From the NCBI GenBank assembly GCA_013141015.1, contig JABFRT010000026.1, positions 1 to 64,000 on the forward strand: 64,000 bases of DNA, in the 5' to 3' direction. Below, piece by piece: positions 21,676 through 29,572 of the stretch. Within the stretch, counting starts at the first letter, position 1; the number at the start of each line of letters is the position of its first letter. The notes beneath the pieces were generated by a model. It was not told the origin of the DNA. It saw only the letters and a list, made by a program, of their open reading frames with translations, and ran no database searches. This stretch comes from Hyphomicrobium sp. Lineage in GTDB: Bacteria; Pseudomonadota; Alphaproteobacteria; Rhizobiales; Hyphomicrobiaceae. The translations under genes and the position numbers were made by a program.

Positions 21676-23160
21676 TCACAGCATCCGCACGCCCGGCTTG
21701 ACGCCATCGCTCAACAGCAGCTCGGTCACCGCCCAAACAAGCGCGTCGGCGCGGTCGGGGCTTTTGCCGCGCACCGTGCCGTCGATACCAAACGCCACCA
21801 GCTGATCTTCCAATGCGTCGAACCGGCCAACATGCACCACACGCCCTTCGGCGTAGAGCGACGCGACCGGCTCGGCGCGAACCCACTTGCCGCGCGTGGC
21901 TCTGACCTTCACGACCGGCAAATTCTTTCTGAACTGATGCACCACGCCGAGCACCAGATCGCCGCCTTGATTAACTTCCGCGACCATCCGGTCGGCATCG
22001 AAATCGTCGTAGGCCGCAATCGCCGCCTTCGCCCACACATCCGGCGTGCGCCCCTGAATGGTGCGATCCGCCAGCACATAGGCGCGGCCATCGACACCCA
22101 GGCCCGCAACCACAATCCCGCACGCGTCTGACTGCGCGGTCGACGTCACCGGTGGATCAAGCGCCACGATCACGCGCCGCATTTCAGGTGGCGATGCGAT
22201 GCGTGAACTCTCAATCCAGCTGCGCCGCCATAAACTCTCCGCCGTATCCTCAACGATTTCGCCAAGCAGCTCTTGCCGCCCAAGCGTTGTGCCTGCATAG
22301 CGCCGCGTCATCTCGGTTAGAAATGATGGCGCTAAGTTCAGCGCGTTACCGGCGGTGGCCAGCTGCGTTGTGACGGTGGCCGCGTCGCTCATGATCTTTT
22401 TCAAAAAAGCGCTCGGGCGCGGCGTCGTCGTCACCACCACTTGCGGATGGTCACCCAACCGCAAACCAAATTGCAGCATATCCCACGCAACCTCGGCGTT
22501 GCGCCACTTGGCCAACTCATCGCACCAGGCGTGGGAGAACTGCGGACCGCGCAGCGCCTCCGCTTCGTCTGCTGAAAACATTTCCGCAATTGCGCCGTTC
22601 TTCCAAGTGATGCGCCGCTTCGACGGTTCATAGAGCGGCCGCTCGTATCCCGGATGCACACTCAGCAACCCCGAAACGCCTTCGACCATCACAGTGCGCA
22701 CGTCGTGAATGGTTTTGCCGACAAGTGCGATCCTCTTTGGTGGCTCGCGGCGACTCTCGTTCCGGGAGCCGCCCGCCGCGCGCGGAGCACCGTCATATCC
22801 GCACGCGATCCCTCTCACCCATTCGGCACCTGCCCGCGTCTTCCCCGAGCCGCGCCCGCCGAGCATGATCCAGACGCGCATTTTTGTGGCGCCTTCCGAC
22901 TCTCGTTCCTCGAGCCGGCCGGAAAGCGCCGCGTCCGGCGGCAGGCTCGACGAAGGAGAGTCGCCGGACGCAAACAAAAGAGAGTCGGAAGGCGCAAACG
23001 AAAGAGGCGCCAGCTGGTCGTCGTGCGCCCAAAGCTGCCAATCGTAAATCAGCCGCCGCATTTCATGCGGCGCGATCTCATTCAGCGCTTCGTTGAGCTG
23101 TCCGCTTTCGCTGCAGCTTCTCAATGCGTTCCGCAATCTCGCGGCGCAAATCGTCCGCAT
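21676..23160 (-). CDS. Large terminase subunit, GTA gp2-like, with in-frame palindromic inserts
   Basis: The ATPase motor has Walker A GGRGSGKTRAGAEW, Walker B with catalytic glutamate in HAWCDELAKW, and the nuclease half with VIVALDPPVTS, AEVNQGGDLV and DRADALVWAV. The start is uncertain: ATGs at 23190 and 23160 both overlap the small terminase gene, and similarity begins near ALNEIAPHEMRRLIYDWQLW. Compared with the family two stretches are extra. One of about 40 residues lies just before the Walker A motif (SFAPSDSLLFASGDSPSSSL and following); the other is RAAGGSRNESRRE between Walker A and RIALVGKTIHD. Both coincide exactly with PE-A palindromes, so the repeats have entered the gene without breaking its frame. 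The motifs needed for packaging remain. Confidence 0.92.
   Translation of the reverse strand: MRTICAARLRNALRSCSESGQLNEALNEIAPHEMRRLIYDWQLWAHDDQLAPLSFAPSDSLLFASGDSPSSSLPPDAALSGRLEERESEGATKMRVWIMLGGRGSGKTRAGAEWVRGIACGYDGAPRAAGGSRNESRREPPKRIALVGKTIHDVRTVMVEGVSGLLSVHPGYERPLYEPSKRRITWKNGAIAEMFSADEAEALRGPQFSHAWCDELAKWRNAEVAWDMLQFGLRLGDHPQVVVTTTPRPSAFLKKIMSDAATVTTQLATAGNALNLAPSFLTEMTRRYAGTTLGRQELLGEIVEDTAESLWRRSWIESSRIASPPEMRRVIVALDPPVTSTAQSDACGIVVAGLGVDGRAYVLADRTIQGRTPDVWAKAAIAAYDDFDADRMVAEVNQGGDLVLGVVHQFRKNLPVVKVRATRGKWVRAEPVASLYAEGRVVHVGRFDALEDQLVAFGIDGTVRGKSPDRADALVWAVTELLLSDGVKPGVRML
22732..22784 (+). repeat. Two-stem palindromic element (PE-A), copy 7, inside the terminase ORF
   Basis: Lead CTCTTTGGTGGC, arms GCGGCG/CGCCGC, inner stem CTCTCG-TTC-CGGGAG. 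It encodes RAAGGSRNESRRE on the minus strand and keeps frame. Confidence 0.8.
22881..23007. repeat. Nested PE-A palindromes (copies 8 and 9) inside the terminase ORF
   Basis: One copy (about 22881-22930) has arms GCGCCTTCCG/CGGAAAGCGC. A second complete copy in the opposite orientation (22930-22982, arms GCGTCCGGCG/CGCCGGACGC) follows. It is in turn followed by AGTCGGAAGGCGCAAACGAA, the right half of an element matching the first left arm. The simplest reading is that one element entered another. The block is in frame and adds about 40 residues ahead of Walker A. Confidence 0.8.
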
Positions 23161-23785
23161 GGGCGAGTGCCTCCCTATCCTTGGCGCCACGGCCCTTCGA
23201 CTTGGCTTTGGTTATGTCGCGCTGCATCTCAACGGCTTTCTCCAGACTGTTGACCATTTGGGTTAGCGCCCGCGAAGCGCGCTCGCGGTCTTGCGAGGAC
23301 GCACCTTTGTGGGAATCGAGTTTTTTCAATTCGCCTTCAATCGTGCCAAACACGTGCTGCAGCAGCACATCCGGCTTCGGCGGCTTCGATGCGGTTTTGT
23401 TTTTTGCCGCTGGAGCTTTTTGCGCAGCGCCGTCCGCATCGGCCCCATCCGTCTTCGCCACCTTCGGCAGCCGCGGCATATCCGAGCGCATCAGCCAGCC
23501 GCGCGCCTTCGCTTCCTGCGTCAGCCGGTACGCTGTCATGCCGATTGCGGACGCAATCCCGGCAACCGGTAGGCTCCGGTCTGCATATTGAGTTTTGACG
23601 GTGGCCCAGGAGGCCTCATCAATTGCCGCCACGCTTGCGGCTTGGTCTGCAACCTTCACCAGCCCTGCACGCTTGGCCGGGGGCTTTGATGATGCCATCC
23701 CCTTCGCCCGCGCGCCGCCCGCCAGCTGAGTGTCCGCCTTTTCCGTACTGCGGACGCGCGCCATCGCCTTGGCCTTAACCGCCAT
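23078..23785 (-). CDS. Putative small terminase subunit, gp1 position
   Basis: The 235-residue basic protein starts MAVKAKAMARVRSTEKADTQ, with GGAGG eight bases before the ATG (the longer frame to 23884 lacks this). Residues 60-110 look like a helix-turn-helix DNA-binding segment (WATVKTQYADRSLPVAGIAS, AIGMTAYRLTQEAKARGWLM). The last third is a charged coiled coil (KAVEMQRDITKAKSKGRGAK, LRREIAERIEKLQRK). Such an arrangement ahead of a large terminase fits a small terminase that recognises DNA for packaging. The low-complexity Ala/Lys/Pro linkers make family matching by eye weak. Confidence 0.65.
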   Translation of the reverse strand: MAVKAKAMARVRSTEKADTQLAGGARAKGMASSKPPAKRAGLVKVADQAASVAAIDEASWATVKTQYADRSLPVAGIASAIGMTAYRLTQEAKARGWLMRSDMPRLPKVAKTDGADADGAAQKAPAAKNKTASKPPKPDVLLQHVFGTIEGELKKLDSHKGASSQDRERASRALTQMVNSLEKAVEMQRDITKAKSKGRGAKDREALAHADDLRREIAERIEKLQRKRTAQRSAE

Positions 23786-23904
23786 GCTGCTCGCCTCCGT
23801 TGTTGCTGCTTTTTTTGAGTTCGGATGGACCGCGCCACCCTCAGACCCTCGCTGCATCCCAAGTATTGGGAAATAGGGAGACAATGATCTGCAAGTCCCA
23901 AAAA

Positions 23905-23945
23905 TAAAGGCGGCGGGGCATGACTGCCCTCAACCGCCTAGTATT
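23905..23945 (-). terminator. Terminator-like hairpin on the minus strand
   Basis: On the minus strand AGGCGG...CCGCCT stem arms flank a GC-rich loop, followed by TTATTTTTGGG. It lies between the YcgN-type gene and the terminase genes and could end transcription of the former. Confidence 0.45.
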
Positions 23946-24132
23946 CCGACCATACAAATAAAGTACATGAGGAGCGTTGCGCTGTCCAGCACAATGTATA
24001 GTAAATCTGTAAAATCTATAGTAAACAATAAAATGAGCGTTCGTTTTGTTTGGCAGTACTTCGCGCTAACTCAAGCTAAACTGCAACCGACCAGAATACA
24101 CCCACGCCCAGGGGGCGGGCATAAGTTATTTT

Positions 24133-24232
24133 TGGCTCTTTTGTTTGCACCGGATTTCCGCAGCTCCGCGCCTTCCGGCCGGCTCGACGAAGGAGAGTCG
24201 GAAGGCGCAAACAAAAGAGAGCCGCGGAGCAC
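24133..24232. repeat. Two-stem palindromic element (PE-A), copy 10, within a second palindrome
   Basis: A complete element (24168-24219, arms GCGCCTTCCG/CGGAAGGCGC, core GGCTCGACGAAGGAGAGTC, tract CAAACAAAAGAG) is itself flanked by GCTCCGC and GCGGAGC. A T-rich lead GGCTCTTTTGTTTGCA lies further left. The outer pieces look like another copy split by the inner one. Confidence 0.75.
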
Positions 24233-24241
24233 CGTACAACC

Positions 24242-24694
24242 TCACCCCTCTTTGAAATCGTCGATGATGTACCGCCAGTAGTTCTCTTCCTTGACGCGCT
24301 TTTCGCTCATGGCGAAGCTTTTGACCGAAATGCCGGCCTGATGCACCGTATCCGGCGACCCCGACACCAGCGGATGCCACCACGCCAAGTCGCGGCCTTC
24401 GTTGATCAGCCGGTAGCCGCAGGTGGCGGGCAGCCATTTCAGCTCGCGCACCTTTTCAATCGTCACATCAATGCAGTCCGGCATCAGGCTAAAGCGATTG
24501 GGATAGTTCGAGCAGCGGCAGGTGCGGACCTCCAGCATGGCGCAGGACAGCCGCGTCAGATGGATGTCGCTGGTATCCTCGTCCTCGAGCTTGACCATGC
24601 AACAGCGCGCGCACCCGTCGCACAGCAGCTCCCACTCCTCGCGGTTCATCTCATCAAGCGTCTTGGTCTTCCAGAACGGCAGTTTATCGGTCAC
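24242..24694 (-). CDS. YcgN/YkgJ-family cysteine-cluster protein (UPF0260)
   Basis: The 150-residue protein starts [20 protein letters not shown] and carries the cysteine cluster [16 protein letters not shown], then a second set [15 protein letters not shown] and [20 protein letters not shown]. These are the signatures of UPF0260, a conserved proteobacterial family that probably binds a metal ion or Fe-S cluster; the function is unknown. It is the first chromosomal housekeeping gene beyond the phage-like cluster and is transcribed toward it. Confidence 0.92.
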   Translation of the reverse strand: MTDKLPFWKTKTLDEMNREEWELLCDGCARCCMVKLEDEDTSDIHLTRLSCAMLEVRTCRCSNYPNRFSLMPDCIDVTIEKVRELKWLPATCGYRLINEGRDLAWWHPLVSGSPDTVHQAGISVKSFAMSEKRVKEENYWRYIIDDFKEG

Positions 24695-24812
24695 GTCTCA
24701 AACCTCGCGCAAACCCTTGCAAGCCCGCCGCAAATAACCACAATTTGGCCGACTTGGGATTCGTAACGTCGCATTAGCCGCATATCACTGGGGATGGCCA
24801 CTTTTTTCAGGT

Positions 24813-27395
24813 GTGCTGCCAAAGTCGCCGGTAGACAAGCGGGCGCCGGGGGATACAAAACCAACCAGCCCGAAACCGGTGCTGGGCACGAGACTTGACC
24901 CAAGGACTTCGAAGGGACAAGGCCTGCAATGGGCCAAAGCCTTCAACAGGGACGACGCACGTTTGAACGACTGGTTCCATAAACAAGGCGGCCGCGACCG
25001 CTTGATGCCCAAGCTGCTCGGAATTGATTCCAAAATCAATTCCGTGCTGACCAACGCTTGGTCGCGCAGCAAAGATTATTGGAACGCCGGCTCGTCGTAT
25101 TTCGCGCGCTTCCAATTGACCGGGTGGCGCCGCCTTCTCAACGAAGGTGTGTCGGAAGCCTTCTCGCTGGCAACTGGCGCGTTCGTCGTGCTCTACGCAC
25201 TCGCACTTCCAGCCCTGCTGGAATTTGACGAAAGCAAATTCTCGACCGGCAAATTCGCCGTCAAGTTTCTCGACATCAACGGCAACGAGCTCGGCAAGCG
25301 CGGCATTCTGCACAACGACAGCGTGCCGCTCGATGAAATTCCAGATCCCTTGATCAAAGCCACGCTCGCCACCGAGGACCGCCGCTTCTTCGAACACTAC
25401 GGCGTTGACGTCTGGGGTACGTTGCGTGCACTCGCAACCAACGTGCAAGCCAACGAAGTCGTACAGGGCGGATCGACACTCACCCAGCAGCTTGCCAAAA
25501 ATTTGTTTCTGTCGTCCGAGCGCTCGATCCAGCGCAAGGTCAAAGAGCTGTTCCTGTCGTTCCTGCTTGAGAGCCGCTACACCAAACGCGAAATCTTGAA
25601 GCTCTACTTCGACCGCGCCTATATGGGTGGCGGCGCGTTCGGTGTTGAAGCCGCCGCGCAATATTATTTCGGCAAGACCGCGCGCGATGTGACGATGGCC
25701 GAAGCCGCGATGATGGCCGGACTGTTCAAGGCGCCCGCCAAATATGCGCCACACGTCAACCTTGCCGCGTCGCGTGCGCGCACCAACGAAGTGCTCGACA
25801 ATCTGGTCGAAGCTGGGTTCTACACCGCCGGTCAAGTTCAAGCCGCGCGTCTCAACCCGGCCAAGACCATCGACAACCGTTCAACTTCCAGCCCCGACTG
25901 GTTCCTTGATTGGGCCTATGACGAAATCCAGCGCCTCGCCGAAGGCAAAGGCCAGTACGTGCTGACCGCGCGCACCACCGTCGATATGACCTTGCAACGC
26001 CAGTCCGACGAAGTCATCAACGCCGCGCTGCGTAAAGACGGCAAGTCGATGAACATCAATTCGGGCGCCATGGTCGTAATGGAGCCCGACGGCGCGGTGC
26101 GCGCAATCACGGGTGGTCCGGACTACGCTGAAAGCCAGTTCAACCGCGCGACAAAATCTAAGCGCCAACCCGGCTCGTCGTTCAAAACCTATGTCTACGC
26201 CGCTGCCCTCGAAAAAGGCTTTACGCCGGAAGCGAGCGTGCGCGATTCCGCTGGCGCCTGCGGACCGAAAGGCTGGTCGCCGCAGAACTATGGCGGCGGA
26301 TACGGTACTGGCGAGCGCATGCCGATGTGGTCGGCGCTCGCGCGTTCACTCAATACAGTCGCCGTTTCGCTGTCCTCAGATGTCGGACGCGACAACGTCG
26401 TCGAGTTCACCAAGCGGCTCGGCATCACCGGCGTCAAACGCTCGTGCTCGATGGCGCTCGGCGATGGCGGCATCACGGTGCTCGAACATACCGGCGGCTT
26501 CGCAACGTTTGCCAACGGCGGCAAGTTCACCAAGCCCTACGGCATTCTCGACATCACCACATCGAAGGGCGAATTGCTTTATTCGCGCGAACGCGACGAG
26601 CCACCGCCGCATCAAGCCATCAAGCCCAAAGTCGCCGAGCAGATGAACTACATGCTGCAGAAAGTCGTCGAAGAAGGCACCGGCAAAGCGGCCAAACTCG
26701 AGTTCACGTATTCCGCCGGAAAAACCGGAACCTCGACCGGACCGAAGGACGCGTGGTTCGTCGGCTTCACCGGAAAATACGTGGCCGGCGTCTGGCTTGG
26801 TAACGACGACAACCGGCCGATGGTTGGCGGATCAAACGGCGTGACCGGCGGTCACTTCGCAGCCCCCATCTGGCACAACTTCATGGCCGTCGCCCATACC
26901 GACATGAATATTCCGCCGGTCCCCGGCATCGACATTCATCCGGTGCAGGTGGCCGAACAGGCGCGCATCGCCGACCTGAAAAAAACCGAAGCCGCAGCCG
27001 GCAACACGGCCGCCGTATCGTCATCGACGAACGCCGACGGCTCAACGCGCACACCGAGCATCATGCCGGACCTGACCCGCGATACTTTGAAAAAGCTCTC
27101 GCTCGCCCTGCGAAAAGCGGGCGGCCTTGGAGACGCACCGCCGCCCGCCGCAACACCCGCATCGTCGAAACCATCGGGCGCAACGCCGGCCGCGCCCGGC
27201 ACACCAGCCGCACCCGCTCCACAGCCTGCGCCCGCCATCAAACAGCCAACCAACGGCAGCCCAGCGCCACCCGCATCGCCGGCCGCTGACCGCCGCGCCG
27301 GTTTGATCCCGGATTCAGCGCCAAGCGCTGCTGCCGCGCAGCCATCATTGCAACAACCGGGTACAACGGAGGTGCCGCGCCGTGGCATCCATTGA
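24813..27395 (+). CDS. Penicillin-binding protein 1A-type bifunctional murein synthase
   Basis: The 860-residue protein has a cytoplasmic N-terminus of about 105 residues, a membrane helix near residues 116-138 (FSLATGAFVVLYALALPALL) and a GT51 glycosyltransferase domain with LATEDRRFFEHYGVDVWGTL, GGSTLTQQLAKNLFL and YFDRAYMGGGAFGVEAAAQY. Its transpeptidase has the SxxK motif in QPGSSFKTYVYAAAL, SLN in ALARSLNTVAVSLS and KTG in SAGKTGTSTGPKDAW. The C-terminal 130 residues are proline/alanine-rich and probably disordered. It polymerises and cross-links peptidoglycan in the periplasm. The next gene overlaps its end by 14 nt, which suggests an operon with the two small membrane proteins. Confidence 0.95.
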   Translation: MLPKSPVDKRAPGDTKPTSPKPVLGTRLDPRTSKGQGLQWAKAFNRDDARLNDWFHKQGGRDRLMPKLLGIDSKINSVLTNAWSRSKDYWNAGSSYFARFQLTGWRRLLNEGVSEAFSLATGAFVVLYALALPALLEFDESKFSTGKFAVKFLDINGNELGKRGILHNDSVPLDEIPDPLIKATLATEDRRFFEHYGVDVWGTLRALATNVQANEVVQGGSTLTQQLAKNLFLSSERSIQRKVKELFLSFLLESRYTKREILKLYFDRAYMGGGAFGVEAAAQYYFGKTARDVTMAEAAMMAGLFKAPAKYAPHVNLAASRARTNEVLDNLVEAGFYTAGQVQAARLNPAKTIDNRSTSSPDWFLDWAYDEIQRLAEGKGQYVLTARTTVDMTLQRQSDEVINAALRKDGKSMNINSGAMVVMEPDGAVRAITGGPDYAESQFNRATKSKRQPGSSFKTYVYAAALEKGFTPEASVRDSAGACGPKGWSPQNYGGGYGTGERMPMWSALARSLNTVAVSLSSDVGRDNVVEFTKRLGITGVKRSCSMALGDGGITVLEHTGGFATFANGGKFTKPYGILDITTSKGELLYSRERDEPPPHQAIKPKVAEQMNYMLQKVVEEGTGKAAKLEFTYSAGKTGTSTGPKDAWFVGFTGKYVAGVWLGNDDNRPMVGGSNGVTGGHFAAPIWHNFMAVAHTDMNIPPVPGIDIHPVQVAEQARIADLKKTEAAAGNTAAVSSSTNADGSTRTPSIMPDLTRDTLKKLSLALRKAGGLGDAPPPAATPASSKPSGATPAAPGTPAAPAPQPAPAIKQPTNGSPAPPASPAADRRAGLIPDSAPSAAAAQPSLQQPGTTEVPRRGIH

Positions 27396-28086
27396 TCTCG
27401 ATAGCGCACGCGATGACGATCAGCCTCGCGGCGGCAACGGCCCCCTCGGCGAACGTCTGCCGGAACCGATGCAGCGCGCGCTGCGTGATATCGCAGCGCT
27501 TCTCACCCGCACCATCGGCACCGCGCTGGCCGTCGCGCTCGTGCTGACCGCCGGCATCTGGTCCAGCCGCACCATGATTTCGCGCGGCTATGAAATTTCA
27601 GCCGACACCTACGGGCCGTGGCGGCATTGGCGCAACGAAGGCCGCCTCGACGCCGACCCTTACACACGTGCCCATCTCTCCGGCAGCGGCATGTTGCGCA
27701 TTTCATCTGACAGTGCCGGCATCTTCGAAGCCGCATCCGATTCCGCCGGCGCGCGGCTGCATTCGTCCTGCGATTACGTGATCGAAGGCGCCAGCATGAG
27801 CGGCCTGTGGTGGAGCCTTAGCGTTTTCGACAGCACCGGCCAGTTGATCGCCAACGACGCCGAGCGCTACGCCTTCACCAGCGACACCGCGGCGCTCAAC
27901 CCCGATGGATCATTCATTGTCACGCTTGGCCGCGATGCGCGTCCGGGCAACTGGCTGCCAACCGGAGGTGCTGGCCGCCTGATCATGAATTTCACCATCC
28001 TCGATCCGGCGACAGGTCTCTCAGACGATGCCCGCCTGGAGCGCAACAAACTGCTGCCGGCCATCCGCCGCGAAGGATGTTCGTGA
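27382..28086 (+). CDS. DUF1214-type membrane-anchored protein
   Basis: The 234-residue protein has a charged N-terminus, a membrane helix at about residues 42-63 (IGTALAVALVLTAGIWSSRT) and a periplasmic domain with CDYVIEGASMSGLWWSLSVF, DSTGQLIANDAERYAFTSD and DGSFIVTLGRDARPGNWLPT. The latter resemble DUF1214, found in many alphaproteobacteria next to DUF1254-type partners. It overlaps the PBP1A gene start-to-stop and is followed by a TGATG overlap, so three genes are probably co-translated. A link to the cell envelope is inferred from these neighbours. Confidence 0.82.
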   Translation: MASIDLDSARDDDQPRGGNGPLGERLPEPMQRALRDIAALLTRTIGTALAVALVLTAGIWSSRTMISRGYEISADTYGPWRHWRNEGRLDADPYTRAHLSGSGMLRISSDSAGIFEAASDSAGARLHSSCDYVIEGASMSGLWWSLSVFDSTGQLIANDAERYAFTSDTAALNPDGSFIVTLGRDARPGNWLPTGGAGRLIMNFTILDPATGLSDDARLERNKLLPAIRREGCS

Positions 28087-28673
28087 TGAATTTGGCCGAG
28101 GATGCCGCCAAGCTCTGGCCATCGTTTCAATGGCGCTATCTGCTGCTGCTGCCGGTGGCGGCCGGCATCGTCCATCTGATCGCCACGTTTCTGGCCATGA
28201 ACGACACACGCGCCTCTGCTTATCAGAAGTTGTCGGCGGTCTTGCCGGCAAACACCATGAAGGTTCTGCCGCCTGTGAAGCCCGGCCAGCAACCACTGCC
28301 GTTTCTCGGCGCCGACGCACACTACGCGATGTGCAGCTTTTCATCGAAGCAAGGCCCCGTAGACGTCAATGCCCTGCTGCCTGATCGCGGTTGGTCGCTT
28401 GGCGTTTACAATCCCGATGGATCGACCGTTTATTTTGCATCCGGCGCTACGGGAAAGCCGATCACGGTCGCACTCACCATATTGCCCGGAGACGACCGCT
28501 TCCTTGGGCTGACACCACAGGCGCTTGGCAAGCCGGCCGCGACGGCCGCGCAGTTGACCCTCAATGCCCGTCGCGGATTGATTGTGGTGCGGGCGCCAGA
28601 CAGGGGCGCTGCATACCGGCAAGGTGATGAAGCGATACTTGCCAAAGCCAAGTGTGCGGCCACACCGTTCTGA
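28086..28673 (+). CDS. DUF1254-like membrane-anchored protein
   Basis: The ATG at 28086 shares bases with the stop of the preceding gene (TGATG). The 195-residue product has one membrane helix (WRYLLLLPVAAGIVHLIATF) and a periplasmic part including GADAHYAMCSFSSKQGPVDV, RGWSLGVYNPDGSTVYFASG and TAAQLTLNARRGLIVVRAPD. In related genomes a DUF1214 gene is regularly followed by such a short DUF1254-like gene, and the two proteins probably work together. Function is unknown. Confidence 0.75.
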   Translation: MNLAEDAAKLWPSFQWRYLLLLPVAAGIVHLIATFLAMNDTRASAYQKLSAVLPANTMKVLPPVKPGQQPLPFLGADAHYAMCSFSSKQGPVDVNALLPDRGWSLGVYNPDGSTVYFASGATGKPITVALTILPGDDRFLGLTPQALGKPAATAAQLTLNARRGLIVVRAPDRGAAYRQGDEAILAKAKCAATPF

Positions 28674-28725
28674 TCGCCGGCGGCTGCGGCGGCGTAAGAA
28701 CGCCCGTCAAGCTGACATCCGCGCT

Positions 28726-28911
28726 TCAATCTTCAAGGTCTAGTCTGTCGCGGCGGCGCGCCCGCTTTTTCGACTTCGCGGCCGGACGTGTCTCATCCCA
28801 GCGCTCGTAGCGCACGCCTGGAAAGAACACGATTTCAGCTGGCACGTTGTGCCCGCTGTGCGAAGAGCCGCTGGTGCGTTGCCCTTGGCGGAATTCAAGA
28901 ATGGTCGCCAT
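28726..28911 (-). CDS. Small conserved protein, Hyphomicrobiales type
   Basis: The 61-residue product starts MATILEFRQGQRTSGSSHSG and contains AEIVFFPGVRYERWDETRPA, ending in a basic run KKRARRRDRLDLED. I know similar short proteins in rhizobial genomes, always of unknown function. The longer frame upstream (to 29094) lacks that similarity, so I start at 28911. GGGGA lies nine bases before the ATG. Confidence 0.65.
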   Translation of the reverse strand: MATILEFRQGQRTSGSSHSGHNVPAEIVFFPGVRYERWDETRPAAKSKKRARRRDRLDLED

Positions 28912-29181
28912 CTTCAGTCCCCGCTGCTCAGCGCTGCTGTGGCGCTGGTTGAGCAATCGTGTCTCAAGTCCTTCCCGCCGTGGCACCAAACTCAACAAGC
29001 AATAGTGGGATGGCTGCGCGTCCAGACACAAAGAATCAGCGCACGTCCCATTCAATCGCTGAGATGTTAACCGGTGGTTAATCGGCAGAACCACGCGCCG
29101 GGGGTAATCTCACAAAAGACTTATCCGGCGGCAGAAGGGATACAGTGGCGCCGGACCACGCGCCCACCATTGCCTTGCGCA

Positions 29182-29526
29182 TCAGCCGGCGAGATCATCG
29201 CCGAGAAAGTCGCGGCCTTCGCGGTCTTCCACTTCAATGATCCATAGATCGCTGTCGAAGCTGGCTTCGCGCTGCAAAAATTTCTCAATATCGGCGTCGG
29301 GCAAAAACCTTCCACCAAGACCTGGAACCCAGCGCCGGGTGAAGTCCGAGTGATCGAGGCCCGCGGGCGCCGGCACAAACACCGCCGCCGTCCGGCCGGC
29401 GCGTGCAATTTTGATATAGATTGCGCCTGCATCGTCATCGCCATGGCGCACAACCACAGCCATCGCCCCGTTGACCGTGCAGCGGCGCAGGTAGGCCTTG
29501 ACCCATATTTCCGACTTCAACCGCAT
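29182..29526 (-). CDS. DUF1491-family protein
   Basis: The 114-residue protein starts MRLKSEIWVKAYLRRCTVNG and contains AMAVVVRHGDDDAGAIYIKI, RRWVPGLGGRFLPDADIEKF and DSDLWIIEVEDREGRDFLGD. That is the complete DUF1491 pattern, a family restricted largely to alphaproteobacteria, with no assigned function. An ATG 21 nt further upstream is possible. The 270 bp up to the next gene hold nothing else I recognise. Confidence 0.88.
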   Translation of the reverse strand: MRLKSEIWVKAYLRRCTVNGAMAVVVRHGDDDAGAIYIKIARAGRTAAVFVPAPAGLDHSDFTRRWVPGLGGRFLPDADIEKFLQREASFDSDLWIIEVEDREGRDFLGDDLAG

Positions 29527-29572
29527 GGCTTCGTCTCGTCCATCCACCGCAACCGTGCGGCAAGTCTAGCAC

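Larger units (their letters stand above)
23886..24241. other. Intergenic region upstream of the terminase operon
   Basis: This 356-bp stretch holds no gene. It contains a terminator-like hairpin (23905-23945), an A/T-rich part (AGTAAATCTGTAAAATCTAT, about 24000) that may carry the operon promoter for the minus strand, and nested palindromic elements (24133-24232). No integration site or tRNA is visible here, so the right border of the phage-like cluster shows no sign of site-specific integration. Confidence 0.55.
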
